Assembly: GCF_029433115.1 (NCBI RefSeq)
Contig: NZ_JARNTV010000016.1
Span: 1 to 64,000, forward strand
Length of the DNA: 64,000 nucleotides
Reading direction: 5' to 3'
Source: Sphingomonas sp. AOB5
Lineage (GTDB): Bacteria > Pseudomonadota > Alphaproteobacteria > Sphingomonadales > Sphingomonadaceae
Positions within the stretch are counted from its first letter, which is position 1; each line of letters begins with the position of its first letter. The notes below the pieces were generated by a model. It did no database searches. It had not been told where the DNA came from and saw only the letters and a program-made list of their open reading frames with translations. Position numbers and translations under genes: made by a program. Positions 44,607-52,308 of the stretch are shown here, piece after piece.

Positions 44607-44786
44607 TCAGATGGGATCCGAACCGGCCAGCTCGGGATGCGCAACGACATAGGCCGCTTCCATTATCGCGGTAATGGGCAGCGCCTCCTTCGCGGCGCGC
44701 AGTCCGCCCGCGCGCACGGCGCCATCGAGCAGATTGGCGAGCGACTTGAACTCGGCATCATCGAGTTCGATCACGATCTTGGTCAT
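44607..44786 (-). CDS. 59-aa protein encoded after the tail-fibre-like gene
   Basis: A complete small frame from ATG 44786 to TGA 44607 gives a mostly helical, alanine- and leucine-rich 59-residue protein beginning MTKIVIELDDAEFKSLANLL. It lies 15 bases downstream of the tail-fibre-like gene on the same strand. Phage tail-fibre genes are often followed by small genes of this kind. I recognise no firm family. The pairing suggests a chaperone or assembly partner, but this is inference. Confidence 0.65.
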   Translation of the reverse strand: MTKIVIELDDAEFKSLANLLDGAVRAGGLRAAKEALPITAIMEAAYVVAHPELAGSDPI

Positions 44787-44801
44787 AGTCGGTATTCCAG
44801 G

Positions 44802-45806
44802 TCAGGCGGCGATGCAGGGAACCTTGTAGGCAACGCCTGCCGCATCATACAGCGTCAAAGTGCTGTCGGGCGTGATCGTTTCCGCAACGGCGAAAGTATC
44901 AGTGGTCAGCTTACCCTGAATATGGGTGAAATCCGAATCGTTGGCGACGCGGATCTGCAGCCAGGAATCGGCACGCTTGAGCGCCGGGAAGTTCGTCGTC
45001 ATGCCGCCGATGGAGAACATGTTCGGCCCGGCGCGGCGGAAGGTGGCGTCGTAGAAGGTGTCTCCGCCCGGGCCCATGCCGATGAATGGCCGGTTGACCG
45101 TATCGAGGCCGAGCTGGAACTTGGGATTGGCCTCGCCTTCCACCGTGCAGATGAACCCGCGCGAATTGTGCAGCAGGCCCTCGCCGGTAAACCGCGCCTT
45201 GGTCACCCAGTCGCGGCCGTCGAACGTGCCGATATGAAGTGCGTCGTCGGTGGGATCCTGAACCGAGATCGACACCACCGGATTGGCGCGGGTCGGCGTC
45301 TGGCCGTAATTGTTGAAGTCGATCGTCTTGCCGATCGCGCTTGCGGCTTCGAACCCGACGAAGATCACGCGTTGCGAGATATAGCCTTCGAACTCGAACC
45401 GGCTGTTGGCCGAGATCTGGGTGATGATGCCGTTGCTTTCCAGCGACAGGCGATTGCTGCCCATGCCGCGAAGCACCGAAGCGTTTCCGACGACGCCATT
45501 TTCCCAAGCCCAGCGGAACACGTCGGCCGGAATGCCGGTATGCGGGCTGATCTGCGAGGTCAGCGCCATCTCGCCCGAATTGCCGCGCATGCCGATGCCG
45601 CCGATCGAACTGCCGGAAGCATTGCTGATCACCGTCTCGCCGGTCTTGAGCACACGAAAGATCGGATTGCCGTTCAGCACGAATTCGAGGAACCGCGACG
45701 TAGGGTACGATGCGATATCCGTAATCGAAACCTTGATGCCGCCGAACAGACTTTCGGAGTCGTTCCAGTCGTCACCAATCACATTTAAAATATCAAACCC
45801 GGCCAT
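44802..45806 (-). CDS. Phage tail-fibre-like protein
   Basis: The 334-aa protein has no signal peptide or membrane helix and is rich in beta-strand, Gly, Asn and Ser. Segments such as NPIFRVLKTGETVISN, SIGGIGMRGNSGEM and ALKRADSWLQIRVANDSDF resemble the shaft and head-binding repeats of phage tail fibres. The C-terminus (LTLYDAAGVAYKVPC) is of the same style. The start is decided by GGGAGG nine bases before ATG 45806; a GTG at 45815 would touch that site. No other phage genes are near. It could be a phage remnant or a co-opted glycan-binding protein. Confidence 0.6.
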   Translation of the reverse strand: MAGFDILNVIGDDWNDSESLFGGIKVSITDIASYPTSRFLEFVLNGNPIFRVLKTGETVISNASGSSIGGIGMRGNSGEMALTSQISPHTGIPADVFRWAWENGVVGNASVLRGMGSNRLSLESNGIITQISANSRFEFEGYISQRVIFVGFEAASAIGKTIDFNNYGQTPTRANPVVSISVQDPTDDALHIGTFDGRDWVTKARFTGEGLLHNSRGFICTVEGEANPKFQLGLDTVNRPFIGMGPGGDTFYDATFRRAGPNMFSIGGMTTNFPALKRADSWLQIRVANDSDFTHIQGKLTTDTFAVAETITPDSTLTLYDAAGVAYKVPCIAA

Positions 45807-45998
45807 CTGGCCCACCCTCCCGTGTACGTATTTTCACCTAGTCACTCGTTTCGCTATTGTCACCAAAACTTATGTTTCTGAGCAGTGGGTTGGGCGGTGG
45901 AGAGCAGAAATTCACGCAAAAATGGCGTCATTTCGAGGGCTTAACCGAGATCAATATTTCAAATAAATTTCACTCGTTGCGATAGTTGCATGCAGAAT

Positions 45999-46026
45999 TT
46001 GACAAGCGCGGGCGGCGATCTAGGGT
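45999..46026 (+). promoter_or_regulatory. Putative promoter of the 69-aa Tat-signal protein
   Basis: TTGACA at 45999-46004, a 16-base spacer and TAGGGT at 46021-46026 precede the gene in an AT-rich stretch (45816-46062) that contrasts with the surrounding GC-rich DNA. The -10 match is poor. The same 247-bp stretch must also hold the minus-strand promoter of the tail-fibre-like gene. Confidence 0.4.
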
Positions 46027-46062
46027 CCGGCGCGGACGATCGAGTCCGAAAAGGGGTGTGTA

Positions 46063-46272
46063 ATGGACCGCAGGCAGTTGCTGATCGGATCGGGTGCGGC
46101 GGCGTTCGCCGGGACGATGATCTGGAGCCCCCGTGCGATGGCGGAAACCAATGCTCCGGGTCAGCCGGTCAGCAATATCGAACTGTCGCCGCTGCATGGC
46201 GGGGTGAACGGGGTCTTCACGCTCAACGCCGCTTCAATCGTCCTTAACGGGACGCTTGTTCCGGCGCTCTGA
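46063..46272 (+). CDS. 69-aa protein with a Tat-like signal peptide
   Basis: The product begins MDRRQLLIGSGAAAFAG, a twin-arginine-type signal, with likely cleavage near PRAMA (about residue 27). A short mature part of about 42 residues ends SIVLNGTLVPAL. AAGGGG lies upstream of the ATG. The mature chain is too short for an enzyme and I recognise no family. A Tat signal on such a small protein is unusual. It may be a degenerate remnant of a larger secreted protein, or a real small export substrate. It lies directly upstream of galU. Confidence 0.6.
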   Translation: MDRRQLLIGSGAAAFAGTMIWSPRAMAETNAPGQPVSNIELSPLHGGVNGVFTLNAASIVLNGTLVPAL

Positions 46273-46311
46273 ACTCGAAACACTTTATATTGCATTGCAC
46301 CATTTTTGATC

Positions 46312-46333
46312 CGTCCGTATTTGCGAACGGACG
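46312..46333 (+). promoter_or_regulatory. Hairpin just before the galU ribosome site
   Basis: CGTCCGT and ACGGACG form a perfect 7-bp stem with an 8-base loop, ending three bases before the CAGGAGA ribosome-binding site of galU. It could be the end of the upstream transcript or could affect galU translation. No T run follows. Confidence 0.4.
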
Positions 46334-46347
46334 ATCAGGAGACGCGA

Positions 46348-47217
46348 ATGTCGATCAAACCACTGCGTAAGGCCGTATTCCCGGTGGGCGGACTGGGAAC
46401 GCGATTCCTGCCTGCGACCAAGGCGATGCCCAAGGAAATGCTGCCGGTCGTGGACCGCCCGCTGATCCAGTATGCCGTGGACGAAGCGCTGGAAGCCGGG
46501 ATCGAGCAGATGATCTTCGTCACCGGCCGCGGCAAAAGCGCGATCGAGGACCATTTCGACATCGCGTACGAGCTGGAAACCACCATGTCGGCGCGCGGCA
46601 AGTCGCTCGAGGTGCTCGACGCGACGCGGCTTAAGCCTGGTGCGGTCGCCTATGTGCGCCAGCAGGAGCCGATGGGTCTTGGCCATGCGGTGTGGTGCGC
46701 GCGCGACATCGTGGGCGACGAGCCGTTCGCGGTGCTGCTGGCCGACGATTTCATGATGGGCAAGCCGGGCTGCCTCAAGCAGATGGTCGAAGCCTATAAC
46801 AAGACCGGCGGCAACATGATCTGCGCGATGGAAGTCGCCGAGGACGCCACCGACAAATACGGCATCATCACCCCCGGCAAGCGCGATGGCGCGCTGACCG
46901 AAGTGAAGGGGCTGGTCGAAAAGCCGAAGCGTGGAACCTCGCCTTCGAATCTGGCGGTGATCGGCCGCTATATCCTTCAGCCCGAAGTGATGCGGGTGCT
47001 CGAAGGGCAGGAAAAGGGCGCTGGCGGCGAGATCCAGCTGACCGACGCGATGGCGCGGATGATCGGCGACCAGGCGTTCCATGGCGTGACCTTCGATGGC
47101 GTGCGCCACGATTGCGGCGACAAGGCCGGCTTCATCCAGGCGAACATCGCCGTGTCGCTGGGCCGCGAGGATATCGGGCCGGCGGTGCGCGAGTTTGCGG
47201 TGAAGGCGCTGGGCTGA
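46348..47217 (+). CDS. galU: UTP-glucose-1-phosphate uridylyltransferase
   Basis: The 289-aa protein starts KAVFPVGGLGTRFLPATKAMPKEMLP, the nucleotidyltransferase signature, and contains ADDFMM at the metal site, EKPKRGTSPSNLAVIGRYI and GGEIQLTDAMARM. All are characteristic of bacterial GalU. It makes UDP-glucose, needed by the initiating sugar transferase and for uronic acids. The ATG at 46348 has an AGGAGA site. Its position at the end of the polysaccharide locus matches that use, though the enzyme also serves general metabolism. Confidence 0.96.
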   Translation: MSIKPLRKAVFPVGGLGTRFLPATKAMPKEMLPVVDRPLIQYAVDEALEAGIEQMIFVTGRGKSAIEDHFDIAYELETTMSARGKSLEVLDATRLKPGAVAYVRQQEPMGLGHAVWCARDIVGDEPFAVLLADDFMMGKPGCLKQMVEAYNKTGGNMICAMEVAEDATDKYGIITPGKRDGALTEVKGLVEKPKRGTSPSNLAVIGRYILQPEVMRVLEGQEKGAGGEIQLTDAMARMIGDQAFHGVTFDGVRHDCGDKAGFIQANIAVSLGREDIGPAVREFAVKALG

Positions 47218-47220
47218 GGC

Positions 47221-48135
47221 TCAGCGTATCTCGACGGTGAGATGCGCGATTTCGTGGACCGGGCGCAGGCGCTCGCGGATCGTTGCGGCGGACGCGCCGC
47301 AAGCGACCTCGACCAGCGCGGCATGCGCCTGCGGACCGATCCGCCAGACGTGAAGATCGGCGATGCGGGCGTCGCCGGGACCCTCCACGCAATCGCGGAT
47401 CTCGTCGATCAGGTGCGGATCGGCGGTGTCGAGTAGTACCGCCGAGGTGTCGCGGATCAGCGACCATGACCAGCGCGCGATCACTAGCGCGCCGACGATC
47501 CCCATCGCCGGATCCATCCAGCCCCAGCCGAGATAGCGGCCCGCAAGCAACGCGGCGATCGCGAGCACGGATGTCAGCGCGTCGGCCAGCACATGCAGGT
47601 AAGCGGCGCGCAGATTATTGTCGTGATGGTGATGATGCTCGTGGCCATGGCCATGATCGTGGTGGTGGTCGTGATCATCGTGATGATGGCCGTGCCCCAG
47701 CAGCGCGGCGCTGACCAGATTCACGATCAGGCCGATGATCGCGACCAGCGTCGCGTCGCCGAAATCGACCCGGACCGGATTGGCGAGGCGGATCGCCGAC
47801 TCCACCGCGATGCCCAATGCGACCATCAACAGGATCAACGCCGAGGCGAAGCCCGCCAGATCGCCGACCTTGCCGGTGCCGAAGCTGTAGCGCGGGTTGG
47901 CGACGTGACGGCGGGCATAGCCATAGGCGATCGCGGCGACGCCCAGCGCGCCGGCATGGGTCGCCATGTGAAAGCCATCGGCCAGCAGTGCCATCGATCC
48001 GGTCGTGTAGCCGGCGATGATCTCCGCCACCATCATCGCGGCGGTCAGCAGCACGACCCAGCGCGTGCGGCGCGCATTGGCCTCGTGGTTCGCGCCGAGG
48101 AAATCGTGATCATGCTTCATCGCGGCGGCGCTCAT
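47221..48135 (-). CDS. dmeF: Cation diffusion facilitator, DmeF-like Co/Ni efflux
   Basis: The 304-aa protein has six membrane helices with LLADGFHMATHAGALG (metal-binding Asp/His in TM2) and a partner HxxxD site in TM5 (LHVLADALTSVLA). Its long histidine-rich cytoplasmic loop is at about 148-175. The C-terminal domain is of the CDF type. The ADGFHMATHAGAL form is typical of DmeF, which exports Co2+ and Ni2+. Its ATG overlaps the stop of the upstream DmeR-like repressor (ATGA). Confidence 0.92.
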   Translation of the reverse strand: MSAAAMKHDHDFLGANHEANARRTRWVVLLTAAMMVAEIIAGYTTGSMALLADGFHMATHAGALGVAAIAYGYARRHVANPRYSFGTGKVGDLAGFASALILLMVALGIAVESAIRLANPVRVDFGDATLVAIIGLIVNLVSAALLGHGHHHDDHDHHHDHGHGHEHHHHHDNNLRAAYLHVLADALTSVLAIAALLAGRYLGWGWMDPAMGIVGALVIARWSWSLIRDTSAVLLDTADPHLIDEIRDCVEGPGDARIADLHVWRIGPQAHAALVEVACGASAATIRERLRPVHEIAHLTVEIR

Positions 48136-48404
48136 TTGGCGTAGCGGCGGATCACCGCCAGCAGTTCGGCAGCGCCCTGCGCGCGCTCGGCATCGTCCAG
48201 CCCGGGGGCGGCGACATGCGATTCGAGATGATCGGCGATGATCTCGTCCATCAGGCCGTTCACCGCGCCGCGGACCGCAGCGACCAGTTGGAGGATCTCG
48301 GCGCAGGGCGCGTCGGTGGTGAGGCTGCGTTCGACCGCGGCGACCTGACCGCCGATGCGGCGGACGCGGGCGATCAGCTCGGGATTGGCGTGGGTGTGCG
48401 ACAT
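48132..48404 (-). CDS. dmeR: CsoR/RcnR-family metal-responsive repressor (DmeR-like)
   Basis: The 90-aa all-helical protein begins MSHTHANPELIARVRRIGGQVAAVERSL, the RcnR/DmeR signature with an N-terminal His for metal binding, and has a conserved Cys (APCAEILQLVAAVRG). Such tetramers bind G-tract operators and release them on Co/Ni binding. A G6 tract flanked by TATA lies directly upstream of the start. It is co-transcribed with dmeF. The longer frame upstream would read through that operator, so the ATG at 48404 is preferred. Confidence 0.92.
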   Translation of the reverse strand: MSHTHANPELIARVRRIGGQVAAVERSLTTDAPCAEILQLVAAVRGAVNGLMDEIIADHLESHVAAPGLDDAERAQGAAELLAVIRRYAK

Positions 48405-48427
48405 AATATAGGGGGGTATAGTATATG
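48405..48427. promoter_or_regulatory. Probable DmeR operator (TATA-G6-TATAGTA)
   Basis: AATATA, GGGGGG (48411-48416) and TATAGTATATG form an AT-flanked G-tract of the kind bound by RcnR/DmeR-type repressors. It touches the dmeR start codon, so bound repressor would block transcription, and the mRNA may be nearly leaderless. Confidence 0.65.
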
Positions 48428-48464
48428 TGGCGCGTACCCGCAAATCCGGGCGAGGGATGCCGCG

Positions 48465-48785
48465 CTAGACTGTCGTCAGTTGGTCGTCGCCGAGATCGGC
48501 AAGGATGCCGACAAGGCCGCCGGTCTCGACGCCCTCTGGGAGCGCGCTCGCATCCATCTCTGCGATGGCGAGGCCGGTCTGGCAGGCGATCAGCGTCGCG
48601 CCGGTTTCCATCGCGGTGGCGATCAGCGGCTCGTCCGTGCCGAGCAGTGCGACCGCGGCTTCGTGGAGATAGACGCGTGTCCGGCCGCCCAGCGCTGCGT
48701 TTGCGGCAGCGAGGGTCAGCGCCATGCGGAACCGCTCAGCATCGGCGGTGGCGACGAGGATGGTCAGACCGCGCATGACGGGCAT
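48465..48785 (-). CDS. DsrE-family protein
   Basis: The 106-aa protein has a DsrE/peroxiredoxin-like fold pattern: TILVATADAERFRMALTLAAANAALGG, VYLHEAAVALL and a single cysteine in LIACQTGLA. DsrE-type proteins carry or relay sulfur, or have unassigned roles. It overlaps the 3' end of the MoeB-like gene by 22 bases. That is a meaningful pairing, since MoeB/ThiF enzymes activate sulfur-carrier proteins. A second ATG at 48776 is an alternative start. Confidence 0.82.
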   Translation of the reverse strand: MPVMRGLTILVATADAERFRMALTLAAANAALGGRTRVYLHEAAVALLGTDEPLIATAMETGATLIACQTGLAIAEMDASALPEGVETGGLVGILADLGDDQLTTV

Positions 48786-49522
48786 CCGGGGTCTTTGGGT
48801 AAGGTGAGCGTACGGAAGCGCAGGTTGAGCGCATCGACCAGCAACAGCTTGCCCGCGCTGTCCTCGCCGAAGGGAACGATGGCGCGGATCACCTCGAGCG
48901 CAGCAAGGCTGCCCATCACGCCGGTGAGCGCGCCGAGCACGCCCTGTTCGGCGCAGCTGACACCCTCGCGTTCGGGGTTCGCGCCGACGAAGCAGCGATA
49001 GCAGGGCTTGTCCGCTTCCCAGCCGCGGAAGACGCCGAGTTGGCCTTCAAACTCGCCGACCGCAGCGCTGACCAGCGGTACGTGGTGACGCTGGCACGCA
49101 TCGGCGACGAGCAGACGGGTGGCGAAATTGTCGGTGCCGTCGAGGACGACATCGGGCTTCAGCAGGTCGAAAATCTCATCTGCGTTGGCCGCTTCGATCC
49201 GCGTGCTTAGTCCGCCGGGACGAATCGCCGGATTCAGCCGTTCCATCGCATCGACCGCAGCCGCGGCCTTGTCCTTGCCGACATCGTCCGTGCCGAAGAG
49301 CGTCTGGCGCTGAAGGTTGGAGAGATCCACCTTGTCGTCATCGGCGACAGCGAGATACCCGATTCCGGCCGCAGCCAGATATTGGAGCGCCGGCGACCCG
49401 ATCCCGCCCGCGCCGATCACCAGCACGCTGGCGGCCTTCAGCAGTGCCTGTCCGCCGCCGCCGATCTCGCGCAGCACGATGTGGCGGGCGTAGCGCTCCA
49501 GTTCCGCGTCGGTGAAGGTCAT
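48764..49522 (-). CDS. moeB: MoeB/ThiF-family adenylyltransferase
   Basis: The 252-aa protein has ERYARHIVLREIG, the ATP-binding GAGGIGSPALQYLAAAG, DDDKVDLSNLQRQTLF, DGTDNFATR and two CxxC zinc pairs (CYRC and CPSC), the MoeB/ThiF pattern. It adenylates the C-terminus of a ubiquitin-like sulfur carrier (MoaD or ThiS). There is no C-terminal rhodanese domain, so sulfur must come from another protein; the DsrE-like product next door is a candidate. The ATG at 49522 overlaps the next upstream stop (ATGA). Confidence 0.92.
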   Translation of the reverse strand: MTFTDAELERYARHIVLREIGGGGQALLKAASVLVIGAGGIGSPALQYLAAAGIGYLAVADDDKVDLSNLQRQTLFGTDDVGKDKAAAAVDAMERLNPAIRPGGLSTRIEAANADEIFDLLKPDVVLDGTDNFATRLLVADACQRHHVPLVSAAVGEFEGQLGVFRGWEADKPCYRCFVGANPEREGVSCAEQGVLGALTGVMGSLAALEVIRAIVPFGEDSAGKLLLVDALNLRFRTLTLPKDPGCPSCAV

Positions 49523-49899
49523 TTCCGCCAGGTGAAGGTGACGGTCGTCTTGAACCATTGCTCGGCCGCGCCGCTGCGCGGGAGCAGGTTGTTGCGTGCG
49601 AAGCCCGCGGTGAGGCCGGCGGCATATTGCTCGACTGTGGGGCAATCGATGGCGCGAGGCACGACCGTACGCACTTCGCCCGAACCATCGACCAGCAGGG
49701 CAAGTTCGACGCTCATCGTCTGCGAAGGGCCCGCGACCTTCGGCAACGGGCATTTGCGCGCGCGGACCTCGCGATGGGCGAAGTCGTGCATGCCCTGCGT
49801 CACCACCGGCGGGGCGCGATAGGGCAGCGCGGGGAGCGCGGTCCAGTCGATCCCCGCTTCCTGCGCGCCGGTTGCCAAAAGAAGGGCGAGTGCGATCAC
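49519..49899 (-). CDS. Secreted TonB-C-like protein of unknown function (GTG start)
   Basis: The 126-aa protein has a short signal peptide and a mature part with [18 protein letters not shown] and a C-terminal [11 protein letters not shown]. This resembles the energy-transducer TonB C-terminal fold found in many small sphingomonad periplasmic proteins. It has no N-terminal anchor beyond the signal, so it is not a working TonB. The GTG start overlaps the dut stop. Function is unknown. Confidence 0.7.
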   Translation of the reverse strand: MIALALLLATGAQEAGIDWTALPALPYRAPPVVTQGMHDFAHREVRARKCPLPKVAGPSQTMSVELALLVDGSGEVRTVVPRAIDCPTVEQYAAGLTAGFARNNLLPRSGAAEQWFKTTVTFTWRK

Positions 49900-50342
49900 C
49901 GGCCGGTCGATCCGAAGCCGCCTGCGCCGCGCGCGGTCTCGTCGAGCGTCTCGACCAGCGCCAGTTCGGCGCGCTGGACGGGGGCCGGAACCAACTGCGC
50001 GATGCGGTCGCCGCGGGCGATGGGGAAGGGGGTGTCGCCCAGATTGGCGAGGATCACCTTGACTTCGCCGCGATAGTCGCTGTCGATCGTGCCGGGCGTG
50101 TTGAGGCAGGTGATGCCATACTTGAGCGCAAGGCCGGAGCGCGGGCGAACCTGTACTTCGTATCCCACGGGGATCGCCATCGCGAAGCCGGTCGCGACGG
50201 CATGGCGGCCGCCGGGGGCCAGCGTCAGATCCTCGGCCGCGACCACGTCCATGCCGGCCGCGCCTTCGGTGGCATAGGCGGGCACGGGCAGGCCCTCGCC
50301 ATGGGGGAGGCGTTGCAGGGCGATGGTGATGGGAGCGAGCAT
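49896..50342 (-). CDS. dut: dUTP diphosphatase
   Basis: The 148-aa protein has the trimeric dUTPase motifs in order: [49 protein letters not shown] and the C-terminal [10 protein letters not shown]. It hydrolyses dUTP to dUMP, keeping uracil out of DNA. Length is standard. It is coupled to the downstream TonB-like gene by GTGA and abuts the hydrolase gene upstream. Confidence 0.96.
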   Translation of the reverse strand: MLAPITIALQRLPHGEGLPVPAYATEGAAGMDVVAAEDLTLAPGGRHAVATGFAMAIPVGYEVQVRPRSGLALKYGITCLNTPGTIDSDYRGEVKVILANLGDTPFPIARGDRIAQLVPAPVQRAELALVETLDETARGAGGFGSTGR

Positions 50343-51146
50343 TCAGGGCTTTCCGGGAATCGACGCGGCAAGGCGCGTGGTGGCGGCAAGGACTTCGGGA
50401 TCACCGAGCAGGTCGTGGCCCTTGCCGGGCACGATGCGATAATCGGTGGCGATGCCGCGCAGGCTGAGTGCCTCGGCATAGGAGCGCGAGAAGCGGGCCG
50501 GGGTGATCTTGTCGTCGGCGCCGACCAGGATCGCGGCACGCAGGCCCGGGCGGATGCCGCCTGCGGTCTTGAGCGGATCGAGGCTGGTGACGGGCGCGGC
50601 CCAGCCGGGGTTCGACGTGGTGCGCGCCATATGGCTGCGCCATTCGGGCAGGGTGCAGGGGCAGCCGACCAGAACCATGCCATCGAAGATGCCGGGGCGC
50701 AGGCCCGCGAGATTGGCGGCCATCGCCGCGCCGCCCTCATCGCCGACGACCAGGATGCGCGCGGCGGGGTAACTATTCCTGAGGTCGAGGATCGCATCGC
50801 CGACCAGCCCCAGCCGATCGCCTGTGTAATTGTCGCCGGTATCGCTGCCGCGTTCGCCCGACGAGCGCTTGCCGCGTGCGTCTTCATACCCGGGGCGCAG
50901 GACGGCGACCGCGACGCTAGAGGGAATCGCGCGCACCGCGGCGGCGGCGAAGGCATATTCGTCGGCGCGGACATTGGGCGATCCGTCGCCGTGCAGGACG
51001 ACGATCAGCGTGCGGACCTGAGCGGGGCGGGTGTCGCCGAACCGCTCGACATGCAGCTTTTCCGCCGCCGGCGCGGCCGGTTGCGGGGCGGGCGTCATGG
51101 TGCAGCCTGCCAGCAGCAGCATGGCGAGGATCGGGCTAGAGCGCAT
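50343..51146 (-). CDS. Alpha/beta-hydrolase-fold lipoprotein
   Basis: The 267-aa protein begins with a lipoprotein signal (MLLLAGC, lipidated Cys about residue 15). It has an alpha/beta hydrolase layout: LIVVLHGDGS for the oxyanion region, VVGDEGGAAMAANLAGL in the nucleophile-elbow position, VGADDKITPARF with the acid and GKGHDLLG with the histidine. The elbow reads GDEGG, with no Ser in the usual place. It may therefore be inactive or use Asp, as some dienelactone-hydrolase relatives do. It overlaps the coaBC 3' end by 11 bases. Confidence 0.75.
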   Translation of the reverse strand: MRSSPILAMLLLAGCTMTPAPQPAAPAAEKLHVERFGDTRPAQVRTLIVVLHGDGSPNVRADEYAFAAAAVRAIPSSVAVAVLRPGYEDARGKRSSGERGSDTGDNYTGDRLGLVGDAILDLRNSYPAARILVVGDEGGAAMAANLAGLRPGIFDGMVLVGCPCTLPEWRSHMARTTSNPGWAAPVTSLDPLKTAGGIRPGLRAAILVGADDKITPARFSRSYAEALSLRGIATDYRIVPGKGHDLLGDPEVLAATTRLAASIPGKP

Positions 51147-52308
51147 CGGCGATCCTTTGCGCCAGACGCGCGGCGACGGCACCCTTGGGCAGCTTTTCCC
51201 AATGCTCGACGCCAGTGGCGGTGACCAGATGCACGGTGTTGCTTTCACCGCCCATCACATCGCCGGAAACATCGTTGGCGACAATCCAGTCGGCGTTCTT
51301 GCGGGCACGTTTCGCGGTGGCATGTTCGATCACCGTCTCGGTCTCGGCCGCGAAGCCCACCACCAGCTTCGGCCGGTTGGGCGAGGCGGCGAGGGTGGCG
51401 AGAATGTCCGGGTTCTCCGACAGGGCGAGCGCGGGCGCGCCGCTGCCCTTCTTGATCTTCTGGTCCGAGGCTTCGACGTGCCAGTCGGCAACCGCGGCGA
51501 CCATCACCGCGGCATCGGCAGGCAGGGCGGCATCGACTGCTGCGGCCATTTCCCGGGCGGTCTCGACATCGACCCGCGTGACGCCTGCGGGGGTGGGCAG
51601 GGTGACCGGCCCGGAGACGAGGGTGACCCGCGCGCCGAGCGCGGCGAGGGCGCCGGCAATGGCATAGCCCTGACGGCCCGAGGAGCGGTTGGCGATGTAG
51701 CGGACCGGATCGATCGGCTCATGGGTGGGGCCGGCGGTGACGAGGACGTGCTTGCCGGACAGCGGCCCGGCGGCGCCGAACGTGCGCTGGATCGCGGCGA
51801 GGATCGCTTCGGGTTCGGGCAGGCGGCCGGGGCCGAATTCGCCACAGGCCATCGGGCCTTCATCCGGCTCGATCACGGTCACGCCATCGGCGCGAAGCTG
51901 GGCGACGTTCCGGCGCGTGGCGGCATGCTGCCACATGCGGACATTCATCGCTGGCGCGGCAAGGACGGGCTTGTCGGTGGCGAGCAGCAGGGTGGTCGCC
52001 AGATCGTCGGCGATGCCTGCCGCCATCTTCGCCATCAGATCGGCCGTGGCAGGAGCGACGACGACCAGATCGGCTTCGCGGCTGAGCTGGATATGGCCCA
52101 TCTCGGCCTCGTCCTTGAGGTCCCACAAGGTCGTGTAGACCTGGTTCTCGGACAGTGCCGCGAGCGTCATCGGCGTGACGAAATGCGCGCCACCCGCGGT
52201 GAGCACGACCTTCACTTCGATCCCGGCCTTGCGGCACAGACGGATCAGTTCGCACGCCTTGTACGCCGCAATGCCGCCGCCGACGATGAGGAGGATCTTG
52301 CGGGTCAT
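51136..52308 (-). CDS. coaBC: Bifunctional phosphopantothenoylcysteine synthetase/decarboxylase
   Basis: The 390-aa protein has an N-terminal flavin decarboxylase domain (ILLIVGGGIAAYKACELIR, APAMNVRMW, the PMACGEFGPGRLPEP cysteine loop). The C-terminal synthetase domain has VLVTAGPTHEPIDPVRYIANRSSG split over the domain border, plus KIKKG and VGFAAET. It catalyses two steps of coenzyme A synthesis. The ATG at 52308 overlaps the upstream membrane-protein stop. A much longer frame upstream is arginine-rich and not credible. Confidence 0.96.
   Translation of the reverse strand: MTRKILLIVGGGIAAYKACELIRLCRKAGIEVKVVLTAGGAHFVTPMTLAALSENQVYTTLWDLKDEAEMGHIQLSREADLVVVAPATADLMAKMAAGIADDLATTLLLATDKPVLAAPAMNVRMWQHAATRRNVAQLRADGVTVIEPDEGPMACGEFGPGRLPEPEAILAAIQRTFGAAGPLSGKHVLVTAGPTHEPIDPVRYIANRSSGRQGYAIAGALAALGARVTLVSGPVTLPTPAGVTRVDVETAREMAAAVDAALPADAAVMVAAVADWHVEASDQKIKKGSGAPALALSENPDILATLAASPNRPKLVVGFAAETETVIEHATAKRARKNADWIVANDVSGDVMGGESNTVHLVTATGVEHWEKLPKGAVAARLAQRIADAL

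Noticed and set aside
41906..44674. A 922-codon open frame on the plus strand
   Set aside because: It is antisense to the clear asnB and acyltransferase genes, has an Arg/Gly/Asp/Gln-rich composition typical of GC-driven shadow frames, and shows no motif or ribosome site.
47618..47700. Repetitive gtgatg/atggcc-like stretch
   Set aside because: It encodes the histidine-rich cytoplasmic loop of the DmeF-like transporter, a known feature of that family.
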